Part shown: piece by piece, positions 23,181 to 36,745 of the stretch | Layout: each line of letters opens with the position of its first letter | Position numbering within the stretch: position 1 is the first letter of the stretch | NCBI GenBank assembly: GCA_026724425.1 | Contig: JAIUCV010000001.1 | Coordinates: forward strand, 9,778,556 to 9,842,555 | Reading direction: 5' to 3' | DNA from: Erythrophleum ivorense | Lineage: Eukaryota > Streptophyta > Magnoliopsida > Fabales > Fabaceae | Length of the DNA: 64,000 nt | The notes under the pieces: model-generated | Told to the model about the DNA's origin: nothing | Databases searched by the model: none | What the model saw: only the letters and a program-made list of their open reading frames with translations | Translations under genes and position numbers: made by a program

Positions 23181-23385
23181 TACAAGGCCTGTTTGGTTTC
23201 ATAACGAAATAGAAAAGGAAAGAAGAAATTATTAGAAAACATTTTCATAATAATTATTCAATAATATTTATTTATTTTTATTATTTTTTAAAAATTAAAG
23301 ATAAAAAATTATTTTTTATTTATAAAATTATTTTTATCTTTTTATTTTCTTTTTTTCGCAATTTTTCATATACCAAATAACCTGT
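23181..23385. mobile_element. MITE-like element with GTTTGGT...ACCAAA ends
   Basis: Begins GGCCTGTTTGGTTTCATAAC and ends CATATACCAAATAACCTG, imperfectly inverted, with an AT-rich middle. A similar structure lies at about 61378-61630. Confidence 0.45.
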
Positions 23386-23819
23386 AATATTTTATCAAAA
23401 TTCATTTTACGCTTGAGAATGACAAATAATTAAATCTTCATATTCACAAAATTTTGGATCCAGGATATCTAAATTCTCACCCATTTTGTTCGCGTAGCGT
23501 TCAAATAGCTCTTCTCTCACCTGAATTTATGAGTACATATTAAATACAATTTTCATAAGGCTATTGCAAAACATTATTTTCACTCTTTTTAAACAATAAC
23601 CTTTTCATATCTCCTATAACACGAGAGGGGCAACATTCTCAATTGAAACCATTGTCTAAACCCTTCTATTTTGCTTTATAAGTCAACCCACAACGGCTCG
23701 CGTAGGCCTATGGGTTAATTCATATAAGAGTTGGGCTAACTAAACATTTAATGCATCCATTATCATCAAGTCCAAACTTAGATGTTAGTTTGCTATTTCA
23801 CCAAATTTCCAATAATTAG

Positions 23820-24240
23820 CTGGGGGTCTCATATAATTGCACGAAACTCATTTTAATCAATTTAAATTAAGGAAAAAAAGAGAAAAAAATGATAGAAAAA
23901 ACTATTTTACATGAAACCTAAAGAATGAAGCTACATTGTTTGGGCTTCAGAACAATATGATTCTTTTTAATTTTATTATATATATTGATTATACTAAAAT
24001 AATACCTAATATGATTCTTTTTAATTTTATTTTATATATTGATTATACTAAAATAATTAGTGGTGAGTCTGGGGTAATTGCATAGAGATTCAAGACAACC
24101 AATTCAAATTTAAAAAAGTAAAAAGAAAAAAAATGAAAAAACCTATTCTACATGCAACCCATGGAATTACAATTGTAGAATATTAGAACTATTAAATAGT
24201 ACAACTTCCCCTAATTTTATTATATATACTAGCACACAAA
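23820..24240. repeat. Imperfect tandem repeats, including a 54-bp doublet
   Basis: A 54-bp unit occurs twice at 23954-24060 (core GATTCTTTTTAATTTTATT). The surrounding ~230 bp (from about 23820 and from about 24058) is also loosely duplicated. Confidence 0.65.
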
Positions 24241-26978
24241 GCTTTTCATTTTTCTTTTTTTAAGTAATAACATACAAGTCAAGACATAAAGCCAATAGTG
24301 CCATATTGTTTATGATTTATGAACAATGCAACTCCCTCTTCTTAAATCTTAAACCTAAACAACACCACGATTTAGAACCTGAGCAGAGATAATATTTTCA
24401 ACTGGCAAATATGTTATGAATTAATATGAGTTTCGCAGTCTTGCATGACAACTTTCATCTTCCTTCATTACACTAAAAGGAAACCGTCACATATGCTTAT
24501 AGAAAACATTCAGTTCATGGGAAAAACTCGTACACTAGTATTTTGTATCAACTTTGAAATTTTTGTGTGCAAAATATCCTGGCCCAATTTCATGAAATTT
24601 GGGTCCAAGCTTTTTATTGGATCTAGCCTTGACTCAATTTGGGGTAAAAGTTCATCCAAACTCCATTATTGGACAAAAATAATTCTTAAGTCTTCAATTT
24701 TTTTTTTCTTTTTTTTACTCCAACTTACTTTGAGCCGAGAGACAGGTTGGGTGCTAAATGTCCATGTAACTCCTACTTTTGAGTTTTGGCAAAGGTTAAC
24801 ACATATTAATTTCTTCTTTTAATTATTTATGAAAGTCAAAAGATTTGATACACTTCAATTTTTTTTAGTTGTAAATTAAAAATATTTTTGAACTAATTTG
24901 TATGTCAATTAAGATTAAATCATTCCTTAGACAATTCTAAGTATGAACTTTTTACATCGACTTCCTAAAAAGAGTGGGGAATGGGCCATGGACAGTGTGG
25001 AGTACATCTGTGGCAAATACCATGTAGGAAGTGGATGATGTGCATTTAAATCAAGTTAAGAATGATAGATATTTTAGGGACCACCTATACTTTACATTGG
25101 AGATATAGATATAAGAGCAATAGACATCAAACAATGTCAAAGCCATTGTACAAAAAAGCATAAATGTTGCATTATTTTTCTTTTTTAGTTTACACTAAAA
25201 CACAAAATACAAGTTTTTGCATGCTAAAATATAGTGCAAGTATACAAGGAATTTAGGTTTGCTTCTTTTATCATTTTGTTAGAGTTATATTTCTAAAACT
25301 TAAATGCTTATTGTATGTGAATGAAAATTTAAATTGTTTTTAGTTTTTCATTAGAGTTATAATTCTAAAAATATGCTCATTAGAATAACATAGTTCTTCC
25401 AAAAGGAAAATAATTAAATAGAAGTTGTTCCTAAATTTTTATGAGACTTTCTCAATCGACAAAATTAAGTTATTTTAATTGTTCACTTGCTTTATTTGTC
25501 ATATTTTCTCATAATACTGTATATGAATTTAGATAAATCTAGTTAAAAAGATTGAAATGAGACAATATATATAACTTTAGTTAAGGTCTAATTGATGGGC
25601 CATTTACAAAGCCTAATATATCACGGTCTAACTCAAGACTCTTATACTAATGCTTGTATGAATGGGTTATAATCATCAATAACTACCTACAATCCATTTG
25701 GTTGCTGGAAACGGGCCTTAAGAAATGGAATGAAAATGACATTCATTTAAGTTCAGGCATTTTATTGCAGGAGCTCAGCATAATAGGATTCCATGGAAGA
25801 GGCCAAATTTTGCCATTTAAAAGAATGAGAAAAGCTATGAAAATGTGAATGAATGAGCATCTATCTGAAGGAATGAAATGAACATAGACAAAAATACCCT
25901 TAATCATGCTAAAATCCATCGTGTGGCCACTGTGTGTGAGACTATCTCCCAAATCTAAACCTTAGTTGGAGAGTAGTTTTAGTAGCATGAGTTGGCCTCC
26001 TTGCACAGTTAGTGTCGACCGACCACTATTGGTAGAATTCACTCTAGTTACTCGTTTTCTTCGATAACTAAAGTATTTGTTCTTCATTGCGATAGCTGAT
26101 GAAACTATAGCTCTTTCTAGGTATTTGGTTTTCTAAGTCTTGAGTTTTGGCTTTTGTTAATCAAAACTAGAGGGAAATGAGTCAAAGTAACATTATATAA
26201 ATGGATGGGTCGTCTTCTTCAAACAAGGAATTTTTAGATAAAGTATCTTCTTTATCTCTTAGAAGCCCACATGGAGATTGGGGCATAGTTTCGATATGAG
26301 CATTTTGTTAAACTAAAAAATTTTATTTTATTATTATTTTTATATAAAGTTATTTTGCCATTTTATCCTTATACCTTTCCATCATTGCATTACTTTTATC
26401 TAACCAAATATAAAGATAAAACAATATTTTTATTTCTTTATATGACACAACAATTATACTTATAGGCCATATGATTCTTTCCCATTTATTTCTATTTTAT
26501 TCCATTCCATTTCATAAAATCTATTTTTGACTAGCAAATGGACCCTAAAATCAACCACTACCTTAAACATGACATTAGAACATCTACCCACTTACTTATA
26601 GCATGTGACTACCTAAGGAACCATTGCTTAACTACCCAATAATTGTCAATCTTGTCTATAAAAGAATGACCCCTTTACATTCTAAGTATGTTATCTTTTA
26701 CTTTGTTGTTATCTTGTTAAAATACTTTCAATCTCGCACTAACTTGATTGTCAAATGTGCAAATCAAAGTTTCATTCTCTTTAGTTATGTGCAAGCCTTT
26801 TTCTATTGTATTCATCCTATTAGTCACCATCAATAATGTGACAAGAATCAATTACCTAAAAGGTCTTTGTTATGTATATAACTAAATTTTTAATTAGTGT
26901 GACATTTATTCAATCTCACAAGAGTACAACAAAATATGGATACAAATAACTCTCTTAAGAGCGTGACAATTTTATCAC
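24241..26978. other. Intergenic DNA, no supported gene
   Basis: Nothing with coding character. 25675-26550 may be an old non-autonomous DNA element: it starts near TCCATTTGGTTGCTGG and ends near ACTAGCAAATGGACC, a weak inverted pair. Confidence 0.45.
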
Positions 26979-26983
26979 GAACG

Positions 26984-27399
26984 TGTTAGTTATTACACGT
27001 TAAGCAATATTAGTCGTTGCATGATCTGCACGTTCAATAAATGTTTAGCAACAAAATATGATAGTGGTCTAAAATTTGTGAGATTTCAGATTTATGGTTA
27101 TCGATTATTTTCCTCTACATTCCCACATTTTCACATTCCACCACTTTTCCTTTTGGTGGCACCTTTGATGGGAGGGTGCAGTTCAAGTTAGTCTATAAAT
27201 AGGGGGTCCTTGAGCTTGGTTATAGTACACATTAAGATTCAGTAAACCACATACACCATCAAACGCTAAAATTGAGAACTCAGAAGCTTCCATTATTAAC
27301 ATTTTCTTCAAATTGTTGAGCAATGGCTGGAGGTACGTTCCTTTCCGCTTTTAATTATATTGGATATGATTTATGTGTTCAGCATATCCTTTATTTACA
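26984..27399 (+). repeat. Copia left LTR
   Basis: 416 bp, TG...CA, collinear with the right LTR at 33290-33715. Confidence 0.9.
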
Positions 27400-27401
27400 T
27401 T

Positions 27402-27413
27402 TGGTATAAGAGC
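27402..27413 (+). other. Primer-binding site of copia element
   Basis: TGGTATAAGAGC, one difference from the usual initiator tRNA-Met complement, 2 nt after the LTR. Confidence 0.8.
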
Positions 27414-28270
27414 TTATGCGTTTTGAGCCTCTGTCTTGCTCATACTGAAACTTGAAAAATGTTTAATGTCTATATCTTGGGATTGAGATTTACAAGTCTC
27501 ATTTTCGTGTTTTAAATTTACAAAATCATTCTCCTTAAAATAATTAGTGTTTTTGGCCTTTGAACTATACAAAAGAGGAGCTATAAAATGCTAGAAATTT
27601 TTAGGTTTAATTTGGGTCAAGTAGGTCCTCACTGGGTTGGGTTGACCCGACGCAAGGTAGAAGATGATATAGACTGCATGTCATTTTATTATCTTTTGTG
27701 CTATATGACCTGCTATATTAAACCTAGATGCTACGTTTTTTATGGTTTATGATATGTTTTATAATGTTGGAGTGCACCGTTTCATTAAATTGGAAGTCTT
27801 TAATGTTTTGAGCTTTTAATATTATTAGACTGCCTTTGGATATTTTATGGTTCTAGGCTAATGTATAAAGGCTCCTTTTGGTTTGTTAGTTTTAAGATGA
27901 ATTAATAATGAATAATTAATTGGATGTGCTTTATTAGAATTTGGACATGGGCCATCACGTTCCTTTTTATGGATTAAAGCTTTAGATCATTTCTCCTTAT
28001 GGTTTTGTATGTCATTTTGAATTCCAAAATGGACGTGAGTCATCATAACGGATGTATTACTATAGACTTTTTTTTTAAGAACCAGTTTATTTTTGCACTA
28101 TGGGCCATTACTTACCATTATATTTTGACCACTTTATGATTATTTTGGATTTAATTTTCTTTTAATGACCCAATTTTATACAAATTTGTACATTAATGCC
28201 AATTTACTAGAGTATCAAAATTTTAGGCCCATTATGTTAATATGAATTACTATTTAAGGGTCATTTAATA

Positions 28271-28303
<33 letters not shown>

Positions 28304-29030
28304 TTGAGGTGTCATTTAAGCTTATGTCTAATATTTAGATATTATTTTTAGACAGCACATCCAGATAAAATTAATTAAGAGAATTGTAATTAATTAATCA
28401 CATTTAATCTAGTTGATTAATTAATTAATTATTTCTCATTATATTAAACTTGTTTATGCAATAGTGTTTGGTCATATACAAGTGTTTAGTTAATATTGAG
28501 ATGTTATATGATTAGTGTAATTTTAGTTTAATTAGAGTTTTGCTATAACACCTATAATTATTCTAAAATTATACATTAAATTTTATAATCATATAAAGGA
28601 AAATAGCATCAAATTGTAATTAACTATATTTAATATGATAATTATTATTCCACAGGAATGTTATCATATTTTGTATAATTAATTAGGATGGGATAGCGAA
28701 TTTTCCTTTACCTTAATTTACTCGTTGGTATTAAGATAAGGGTTATAATTTGCTAGTTTCACTATTTAGTATATGACTCTAATTAAATAAAATTAAGCCT
28801 ACAAGCAATTTTATTTGTTACTAGAATTATGGTTTGAAAGACATGTTTTGCTTTGGCAAAACATGTCATATGAAATATTTAATTGCCTCAAAATTATTGA
28901 TATAGCATGTGAATTTTGTATAACTTTTCAACCATTGAATATCTCTTACTTTTAAGTTATTGAGTTAACCAGTGATAACTACAAAATTTGAAAGGAGAAA
29001 ATACTTATCCAATTAGGGTAGATGGGTGTT
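27414..29030 (+). other. Long AT-rich untranslated leader of the copia element
   Basis: About 1.6 kb between PBS and the first gag-like sequence without coding character; unusually long for copia. Contains a (TA)n run at 28270-28305. A nested old insertion is possible but no ends are visible. Confidence 0.55.
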
Positions 29031-30000
29031 GATGATACAATTAGAAAAGATAAACTTTATAAACTTACAGACATTAGCAGCGCCTTTACAATTACCCTTT
29101 ATGAATGTTGGGAATAATCAAATCGTCTTAGCATAATATATATTAAAACAAAGATATTTGCTAGTATTCGTGGGTCTATTGGAGAGCATCAAAATATCCA
29201 AAGCTTGCTCAAAGCCATTGATAAATAATTCGAATCCTTGAATAAGGTTTTGACAAGCACCCTAATAATAGGTTATCATCTATGAAATTCACTAGTATAA
29301 GGGGTGTGCGAGAGTACATCATGTAGATGAGGGATATAGCGGCTCAATTAAAAACACTCGAGGTTGAGATGTCTGAGTCTTTTCTCTTGCATTATATCCT
29401 GAATTCTTTGCCACATCAACATGGGCCTTTTAAAATTTCTTACAACACGCATAAAGAAAAATGGTCAATCAATAAACTTTTGACCATGTGTGTACAAGAA
29501 GAAGGAAGGCTTATAGCAGAGATAGAAGAAAGTGCACATATGGCAATACAAGAAAAGAACAAAAGATAAGCCAAACTAAAAGGAAAAGGTAAGGCACCCA
29601 TCCAAGATGACATAAGGAAGGAGTCTAAGTATTTCTTCTATAAAAAGAAATGACACGTGAAGAAGGATTGCGTCAAATTCAAGGCTTGGCTTGAAAAGAA
29701 TAGTAACCCAATCTCATTCTTTTGTTATGAATCTAATATGGTAGATATTAGTAGTAACATATGGTGGATTGATTCTGATTTTACAATCAATATCTCTAAT
29801 ACCTTGTAAGGCTTTCTAAATTAAAGGAAGCCGGTGGGTAGTGAGCAGTACATCTATTCAGACAACAAGATGGGCTCACTAGTAAAAGTTGTAGGAATTT
29901 GTAGATTAGTTTTAGATACTGGTTTTAGTTTGATATTTAAAAGGACTTTTTATATACCAAGTTTCTTTAAAAACTTGATTTCTGTTTTCAAAACTGGTAC
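29031..30000 (+). pseudogene. Copia gag and protease remnants
   Basis: The gag piece at 29327-29569 shows copia-type UBN2-like helices (FLLHYILNSLPHQHGPF). The zinc knuckle near 29630-29675 is degraded: first cysteines lost and a stop inside. At about 29763 the protease motif reads IDSD where DSG is expected, so the active site is altered. Further stops near 29570, 29650 and 29808. Confidence 0.8.
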
Positions 30001-30099
30001 CTTTTGGATACTCTTTTAAATTTTCAAATGATAAATTTAAGTTATTTTTTAAATATAGTCTTGTTAGTAATGGTACAGTTTTCAATGATCTTTTTCTAG

Positions 30100-30840
30100 T
30101 TCAATTACAAGAAAATACATTTAATAATTCAATGCATGTTTCTAGTAACATAGGTATCCAGGGATGTATTACTAATGAGAATTCCTCTATGTTATGGCAC
30201 CGTAAGTTAGGTCATATTTTAAAAGAAAGGGTTAAAAGGTTAGTAAAAGATGGAGTTCTTAATATATTTGACTTTACTAACTTTGATACTTGTATAGATT
30301 GCATTAAAGGAGAGCAGACTAACCAAACCAAAAAAGGTGCCAAAAGGAGTCTTACCATATTAGAAATCATATATACAAACATTTGTAGTCTAAATTTGGA
30401 CTTTAGTAGTTAAAAATATGTTATCATCTTTATTGACGATTATTCATGATACATGTATCTCTATCTGCTGAATAATAAAAACGAGACACTTAATGCCTTT
30501 AAAGTCTTTAAGTCAGAAGTAGAAAAACAATATAATAAACAATTCAAAATAGTGAAATCAGATAAAGGTGATGAGTATTATGATAGATACATTGAAAATG
30601 GATAAGCACCAGGTCCTTTTACTAGATTTCTTCAAGAACATGAGATTATTGCTTAATACACCATGCCTGGGTCACTTGACGAGAATGGTATAGCTGAAAG
30701 AAGAAATCAAACATTATTGGATATGATGAGAAGTATGTTGGCTAGTTTCAAACTTCCTAAATCATTATGAACTGAAACTCTTAAAATGACTGTGTATATT
30801 CTTAATTGGGTACTTACCAAGACCGTTGAAAAAATACCAT
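30100..30840 (+). pseudogene. Copia integrase (GAG-pre-integrase and core)
   Basis: HHCC zinc-binding part in the open piece 30132-30413 (LWHRKLGHI ... CIDCIKGEQ). Core from 30420: a DDYS-type first Asp near 30436, DKGDEYYD near 30562, and the Glu in NGIAERRNQTL near 30690. Stops near 30411, 30448, 30604 and 30655. Confidence 0.85.
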
Positions 30841-30935
30841 TTGAGTTATTCAAAAGTTGAAAACTGAGTTTAAGACATATGTGTATTTGAAGATGCCCAT
30901 TTAAAGTTAGGGTTTACAATCCACAAGATAAGCAG

Positions 30936-32061
30936 TTGGACCTTAGGATCATCAGTGACTATTTTATTGGGTATACTGAAAAATCTAAGGGTTATAGATT
31001 TTATTGTTCATCTCACAGTACTAGAATTATAGAATCAAGGAATGCAAAATTTCTTAAGAATGACTTGATCAGTGGAAGTAATCAAACTCAAAACTTAAGT
31101 TCTGAAAATGATCAGTTAGACAGTCAAACTCCTATATTAAGTGATAGATTGATTATGATCCATGCCCTTCAAGCCCAAACAAGCATTAAACAACTAATCA
31201 TTCAAGATCCACAACTTGTTAACCATGACCAAGTTGATTTAGTTAATGAATAGACTTGAGGGACTATTGAACAAACAATTGAACAACATGCTCTCCAAAA
31301 GAATGTTAAAACATCATTGAGAAGATCAACTAGGATGAGGAGGTCAGCAATCCCTAGTGATTATGCTGTGTACCTACAAGAACATAACTATAACATTAGA
31401 GCCGAAAATGATCCTGAGATGTTTTTATAAGCCGTCAGTTGTAAAGAATCTGAATTGTGGTATAATGCCATTAAGAAAGAGATGGATTCTATGTTATCTA
31501 ATAGAGTTTAGAATCTCATCGAGTTGCCTAATAGTTCTAGGGCCATTGGATGTAAATGGGTCTATAAGATGAAGAGAGACTCATTAGGCAATATCAAAAG
31601 ATATAAAGTAAGACTCGTGGCTAAATGATTCATTTAAAGAGAAAGAATCGACTACATAGAGACTTTTTCTCTTGTATCTAAGAAAGATTCCTTTCGTGTA
31701 ATAAATGACATTAGTTGCCCATTTTGACTTAGAACTGTATCAAATAGATGTGAAAACGTCATTTCTCAATGGAGAATTAGAGGATGAGGTATATATGAAA
31801 TAACTTGAAAGATTATCCTTTAGTGTCAGTGAACATTTGGTGTGCAAACTTAATAAATCCATATATGGATTGAAACAGGCTTCTCGCCAATGGTATTTGA
31901 AATTTCATAATGCTATCTCCTCATATGAATTTGTGGAGAATGTCATGGATCAATGTATATACCAGAAGGTCAGTGGGAGCAAAATCTGTTTCATTATATT
32001 ATATGTGGACGATATATTACTTGCAACCAATGATAAGGGGTTGTTATATGAGGTGAAATAA
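30936..32061 (+). pseudogene. Copia reverse transcriptase and preceding linker
   Basis: Linker 30936-31253. RT starts near 31540 (GCKWVYKMKRDSLGNIKRYK), continues with KTSFLNGELEDEVYMK, then LNKSIYGLKQASRQWY in the open piece 31837-32061, and the catalytic YVDDILLA near 32005. Stops and at least one frame change between 31430 and 31810. Confidence 0.88.
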
Positions 32062-32992
32062 TTTTTTTTTAAGAATTTTGATATAAAGGATATGGGTGAG
32101 GCTTCTTATGTCATTGGCAAAAAAATTCATAGGGATAGAACTCAATGTATTTTGGGTTTATCACAAGAAACTTATATCAATAAAGTCGTAAAGAGATTTT
32201 GGATGAAAGATTGTTTACCAAATATAGCACTTATTGTGAAGGGTGACAAGTTCAATTTGAACCAGTGCACGAAAAATGATTTGGAAAGAAAACAGATGCA
32301 TAACATTTCATACGTTTTTGCTGTCGGAAGCCTTATGTATACTCAGGTGTGTACAAGACTTGACATTGCATTCGCGGTTGGAATGTTAGGGAGATATCAA
32401 AGTAATCCAAGTATGAATCACTAGAAAGCTGCAAAGAAGGTGATGAGGTAACTTAAGGGTACTAAAGACTACATGCTAATGTACAGATGAGTTGAGTTGA
32501 GAATCTTGAGGTAGTTGGCTACTCTGATTTGGATTTTACTAGATGTGTTGATTCACAAAAATCAACATTAGGGCACATTTTCATTTTTGTTGGCAAAGTT
32601 GTATCTTAAAGGAGTACGAAGCAAACTTTGATTGCTACTTCTACCATAGGGTTGAGTTCATATCTTGTTTCAAGGCAACTTCGCACAATGTATAGCTAAA
32701 GAGCTTTGTTTCTAGGCTTAGAATTGTAGATTTGATTTTTAAGCCATTAAGAATTTATTATGATAACTTAACTGTAGTTTTTCTGGCTAAGAATAACAAA
32801 AGTGGAAGTCGAAGTAAGCACATCGACATTAAGTACTTAGCCATTCAAGAATGTGTTAAAGAGAACAAAGTTACTATTAAACACGTTAGCACCGAGCTAA
32901 TATTAACAAATCCTTTAACAAAAGGCATGCCACCTTTAATATTTAAAGATCATGTATGTAGAATGGGACTTGGTACTATGTTGAATCTTTGA
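32062..32992 (+). pseudogene. Copia RT C-terminus and RNase H
   Basis: Open pieces 32092-32424 (GEASYVIGKKIHRDRTQ; VGSLMYTQVCTRLDIAFAVG) and 32732-32992 (SKHIDIKYLAIQECV; NPLTKGMP), with a broken RNase H segment between (SDLDFTRCVDSQKS near 32525). Confidence 0.85.
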
Positions 32993-33289
32993 TGTATATG
33001 TATATATATCATTTGTAATAAAGTTCTTATACAGTTTGAGTTTTTTTTTCTCATTTTAGTGTATACATTTATGTTTAGAGAAAAGCAACATTAGCAGGAC
33101 CCAGAATAAGCATAAAGGTTTATTCATTAAGTTTATGGTGGGTAGAGAAAACAAAACGCATTGTAATACATGGAAGGTAATACTCATATGTAGAGGACTT
33201 ACTGCTATGATTGGTGCATTAAGTTTTCTCTTCTTGGAAAATAAATATGAATATGGAAATCATTAAGTCATTCGAACTAAGTGGGACAA

Positions 33290-33715
33290 TGTTAATTGTT
33301 GCACATTGCTGAACATTAAGCAATATTAATCGTTGCATGATCTACACGTTCAGTAAACATTTAGCAACAAAATTCGATAGTGGTTCAAATTTGGCGAGAT
33401 TTCAGATTCATGGTTACTGGTTATTTTCCTCCACGTTCCCACATTTCCATATTCCACCACTTTTCCTTTTTGCGGCACCTTTGATGGGAGGGTGCAATTC
33501 AAGCTGGTCTATAAATATAGGGTCCTTGAGCTCAGTTATAACACACATTAAGATTTAGTAAACTACATACACTATCAAACGCTAAAACTGAGAGCTCAAA
33601 AGCTTTTCTTATTAATGTTTTCTTTAGATTTTTTAACCATGGCTGTAGGTATGTTCCTTTTTGCTTTTAATTATATTGGATATAATTTATGTGTTTTGCA
33701 TATCCTTTATCAATA
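33290..33715 (+). repeat. Copia right LTR
   Basis: Collinear with 26984-27399. Its 3' end appears mutated (CAATA instead of TTACA), which restores a 4/5 TSD match just outside. Confidence 0.85.
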
Positions 33716-33720
33716 GAACA

Positions 33721-36600
33721 ATCCATAATACTCAAAGTGGAAATTAAAGTTATCGATGAAAATACAAATGTTGGCTTGAGAACTTTATTATAAATTACTA
33801 CCTTTAGAAGAGGTTCTTAGAAAATAGGGATTCAATGTCCTAAGTTTATATGTTTTTGGATGTAATTGCATGGAAATTATATATCACTTTGTTTTGTCAT
33901 GTCCTTTTGTGTGACCACTATGATTTAGAACTAAATATACTATTTGTATTCATAGTAGCTTCTAATTTAAATTAGATCAACATGTCTTTAGTTCAAGTAG
34001 ATTCTTCCAATCTTGACAATCCCTCAAAATTTTTAATAAAAGTAATCATTATTAGCCTTAAGGTTTTACAATTAATCTTTAATTATTTTGATAATATCAA
34101 AACTTTTAAGCTTAATTCATAAAAATATTAAGTTAAAGAAAACTTATTTGGGTTTAAAAAGTTTTTATTTGGTTTAGCCAATTAAAATTATACATGGCTC
34201 TAATTAATCAAGCTAAATATATTTGGCAAAATCTTTTTGAACTATATATATATATATATATACTCTTTGAAACAAAAGAAAATACTATAAAATATTTATT
34301 ATCCTAGTCACAAAGAAAATTGGGCATATAGCAAAGTGGAGAAGGAACCAAAAGTACAAAATCAAATTTTTTTATGAAAGGAGAAAGATATAATTGCTTC
34401 TATCCCATCAACTTTTTGCCACTTATTTTATGAAAGAGAAATTCATGCTCTATTTATCTTTTTTTAAATCTCAATATATCTTGAGCATTTATTGCAAGTG
34501 TTTAATGTCATTTAAGATGAGATAAGTGGAGAAAAGAAGAACTCTATATGTTTCCATGAGAAGCATTACAATGTTAAGTAAAAAGAAAGAAACTTTTTTG
34601 AACGTTGGAGCATCTTTTCTTCCTTGTGTGCAAGTTGAAAGTTGCACTATTTACTTTCATATTCTTAAAAACATCATGAGCTATATAGCTATTTTCAAAG
34701 CGTAACAGGAATAATTTCTCTATCCATTAGTTGAGGAGCTAGGCATATAAAAGGGCAAGTAGTAAAGGAAGGAAAATGAAAAAATAAATAAATAAATTAT
34801 ATTATATTATATTATAATCTTACTTATTCATTTCAGTTTACATTCTCTTGATTCTTTGAATTTAGTTTATCTTTTATCTTAACTTTTAAGAGTTTTGAAT
34901 GAGTGTACATATTGTAATCTCTTATTGATAACGATCTTTAATTTTTTTTAAATTTTGTGTAAATCTTTTTTAAATATAAAAAAATTAAGTTTAAGATGAA
35001 TTTAGTAAAAAACTTTTGTGTAAGAAAAGCCTTAAATAAGTTTGTGTAAAAATCAAGTATTGTATAATTTAAAATGAGCTAAAATTTTATGTTATTAGTA
35101 AATATGTATAAAATTATCCTTATTGTAAATTAAAATTTGATTTAATTAAAGAAAATCTCTTGAAATATAAAAAGAGTCCAAATCAGGATAATGGATTGGT
35201 ATTTCTTCTCTTCATCTACTCTTTGATTTTTTTTTAATTTTTTGTTGTTTTAATTTTAATGCATAAGTTTGCAAACACAAATTCCAATTTTAGTTAATTA
35301 ACTCTTTTCTTTCTCTCATTTCATTTATGATTCTGACTATCTTAAATTTTAATAAACTGATTATAATTTTACTTGATTAAAACTTACTCACTGTATTAAA
35401 ACTCTAATTTTCAACTTCTACTTTTATTTAATCTATTTAAGCTCTTATTTTACCATTGACATTACTTAAATTAATCATTTCCATCAAATTTCAAAATAAA
35501 GACTACTTTAAAATCACTCTGTTATACAATCAAATATTCAGTCCCTTTAAATGTATTATTCAATCGTTAATTGCTGGGTTATTTATGACCATCGAGATAA
35601 AATTCTGTTTAATAATCCTGCTCTCTCACAAGTAGAGGTACTAGGATCTTATGTATGAGAATGACCAAGGAGATAGTGAAGGCATAAGAACTGAGAAATC
35701 TCATTCTAAGCCCTTCAGCTTTGGAACAGAGAAGATCAGGATAGACATCTCAGATGGCTCCTTCACATTGTGAGATACTATAGCTTTTGTCTAGGATAAG
35801 ATTAGATAGCCAAGTAAAACGGTCCGTGGAGCATATGCATAGTGGAGGTCATCTTTTCCCCATACTCTCTCTTGTCGGCTTCTGAGAACAAACATCATAT
35901 CAAGTTATTCTCGAAGAAACTAGCGGAGGCATGAAGAAGAATCTTCAGAACTTGCATCCTACCTCACTTTACTTTCAAGTGAAGAAGTCAACATCATCAA
36001 GAATCTATTCAAAATGGCAAAGGGATAGCATACTTATTTGATCAGACATTGACTCTCAACAGTTTTACAAGTTAGATCCAAGAATTCTGTCGCTCTAATA
36101 GGGCTCTATAGACAAGGTTCAATTGGTAGGTCTGTTCTTTCTGTTGACTGTTTCTTTTTTATCTTAATGACATTCCTGTTAACTGATGTTAAAAGGAAAA
36201 AATAAAATTATACTTTTGGTTTTATAATTTTATTTAATTTCTAGTTAGGTTTCTATAATTTAAAACTTTGTATTTGAATTCTTAAATTTTACAAATTTTT
36301 TAATTTAATCTTCATCATTAAAATTTTGTCAATATCTTAATATGTTTTTTATATAATTAATTATATATTGTTTAGACACTTTGAATATATATTAATTTAT
36401 GTTAATAAAATTAAAAAAATAATAAAATAAAATTCACTTACATATATAATAAAAATATAATGATAAAAATAAAATTAAAAATTATTTAAATTATCATAAT
36501 TTAATTATAAATATTTAAATTATAAATTAAAAAAAACTTATAAAAATTGTATCTTGATACAAGTTTAAAGAAAAAATATTTAATAAATAAATAAATAAAT
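33721..36600. other. Intergenic DNA upstream of the methyltransferase gene
   Basis: Mostly AT-rich, with (TA)n near 34242-34262 and TTATA repeats near 34796-34815. A more GC-rich, non-repetitive patch at 35620-36130 has no open frame of note; possibly an old transposon or gene fragment, unidentified. (AAAT)n at 36581-36600. Confidence 0.5.
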
Positions 36601-36745
36601 ACCCAAACCAGATCGTTTCGTTACTGCTCACAATCGAGACCTCTCTCGTCTCTCTCAGCGTCAGCAGGGGAAAAGTCCGATAACAGTACACAACAGTAAC
36701 TAATATCTCAAAACCCTCTCTCTCTCACTCTCGCTCTCATCGTCA
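36601..36745 (+). promoter_or_regulatory. TATA-less CT-rich promoter/5' UTR of the methyltransferase gene
   Basis: Sharp rise in GC, CT-rich Y-patches (CCTCTCTCTCTCTCACTCTC), an AAACCCT telobox-like motif at about 36711 and no TATA. This is typical of plant housekeeping promoters. ATG context GTCAATGGC is near the plant optimum. Confidence 0.55.

Larger units (their letters stand above)
26984..33715 (+). mobile_element. Ty1/copia LTR retrotransposon, degenerate
   Basis: LTRs at 26984-27399 and 33290-33715 start TGTTA. Each holds a TATAAATA promoter box (near 27196 and 33511). The PBS TGGTATAAGAGC at 27402-27413 is the initiator-tRNA-Met type. The PPT AAGTGGGACAA lies at 33279-33289. Likely TSD GAACG (26979-26983) and GAACA (33716-33720). 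Domain order gag, protease, integrase, RT, RNase H is the copia order. The LTRs have diverged and the coding part has many stops, so it is an old, dead copy. Confidence 0.93.

Noticed and set aside
24445..24822. 125-codon plus-strand frame
   Set aside because: No domain, a homopolymer Phe run from a T-tract, no splice or promoter context.
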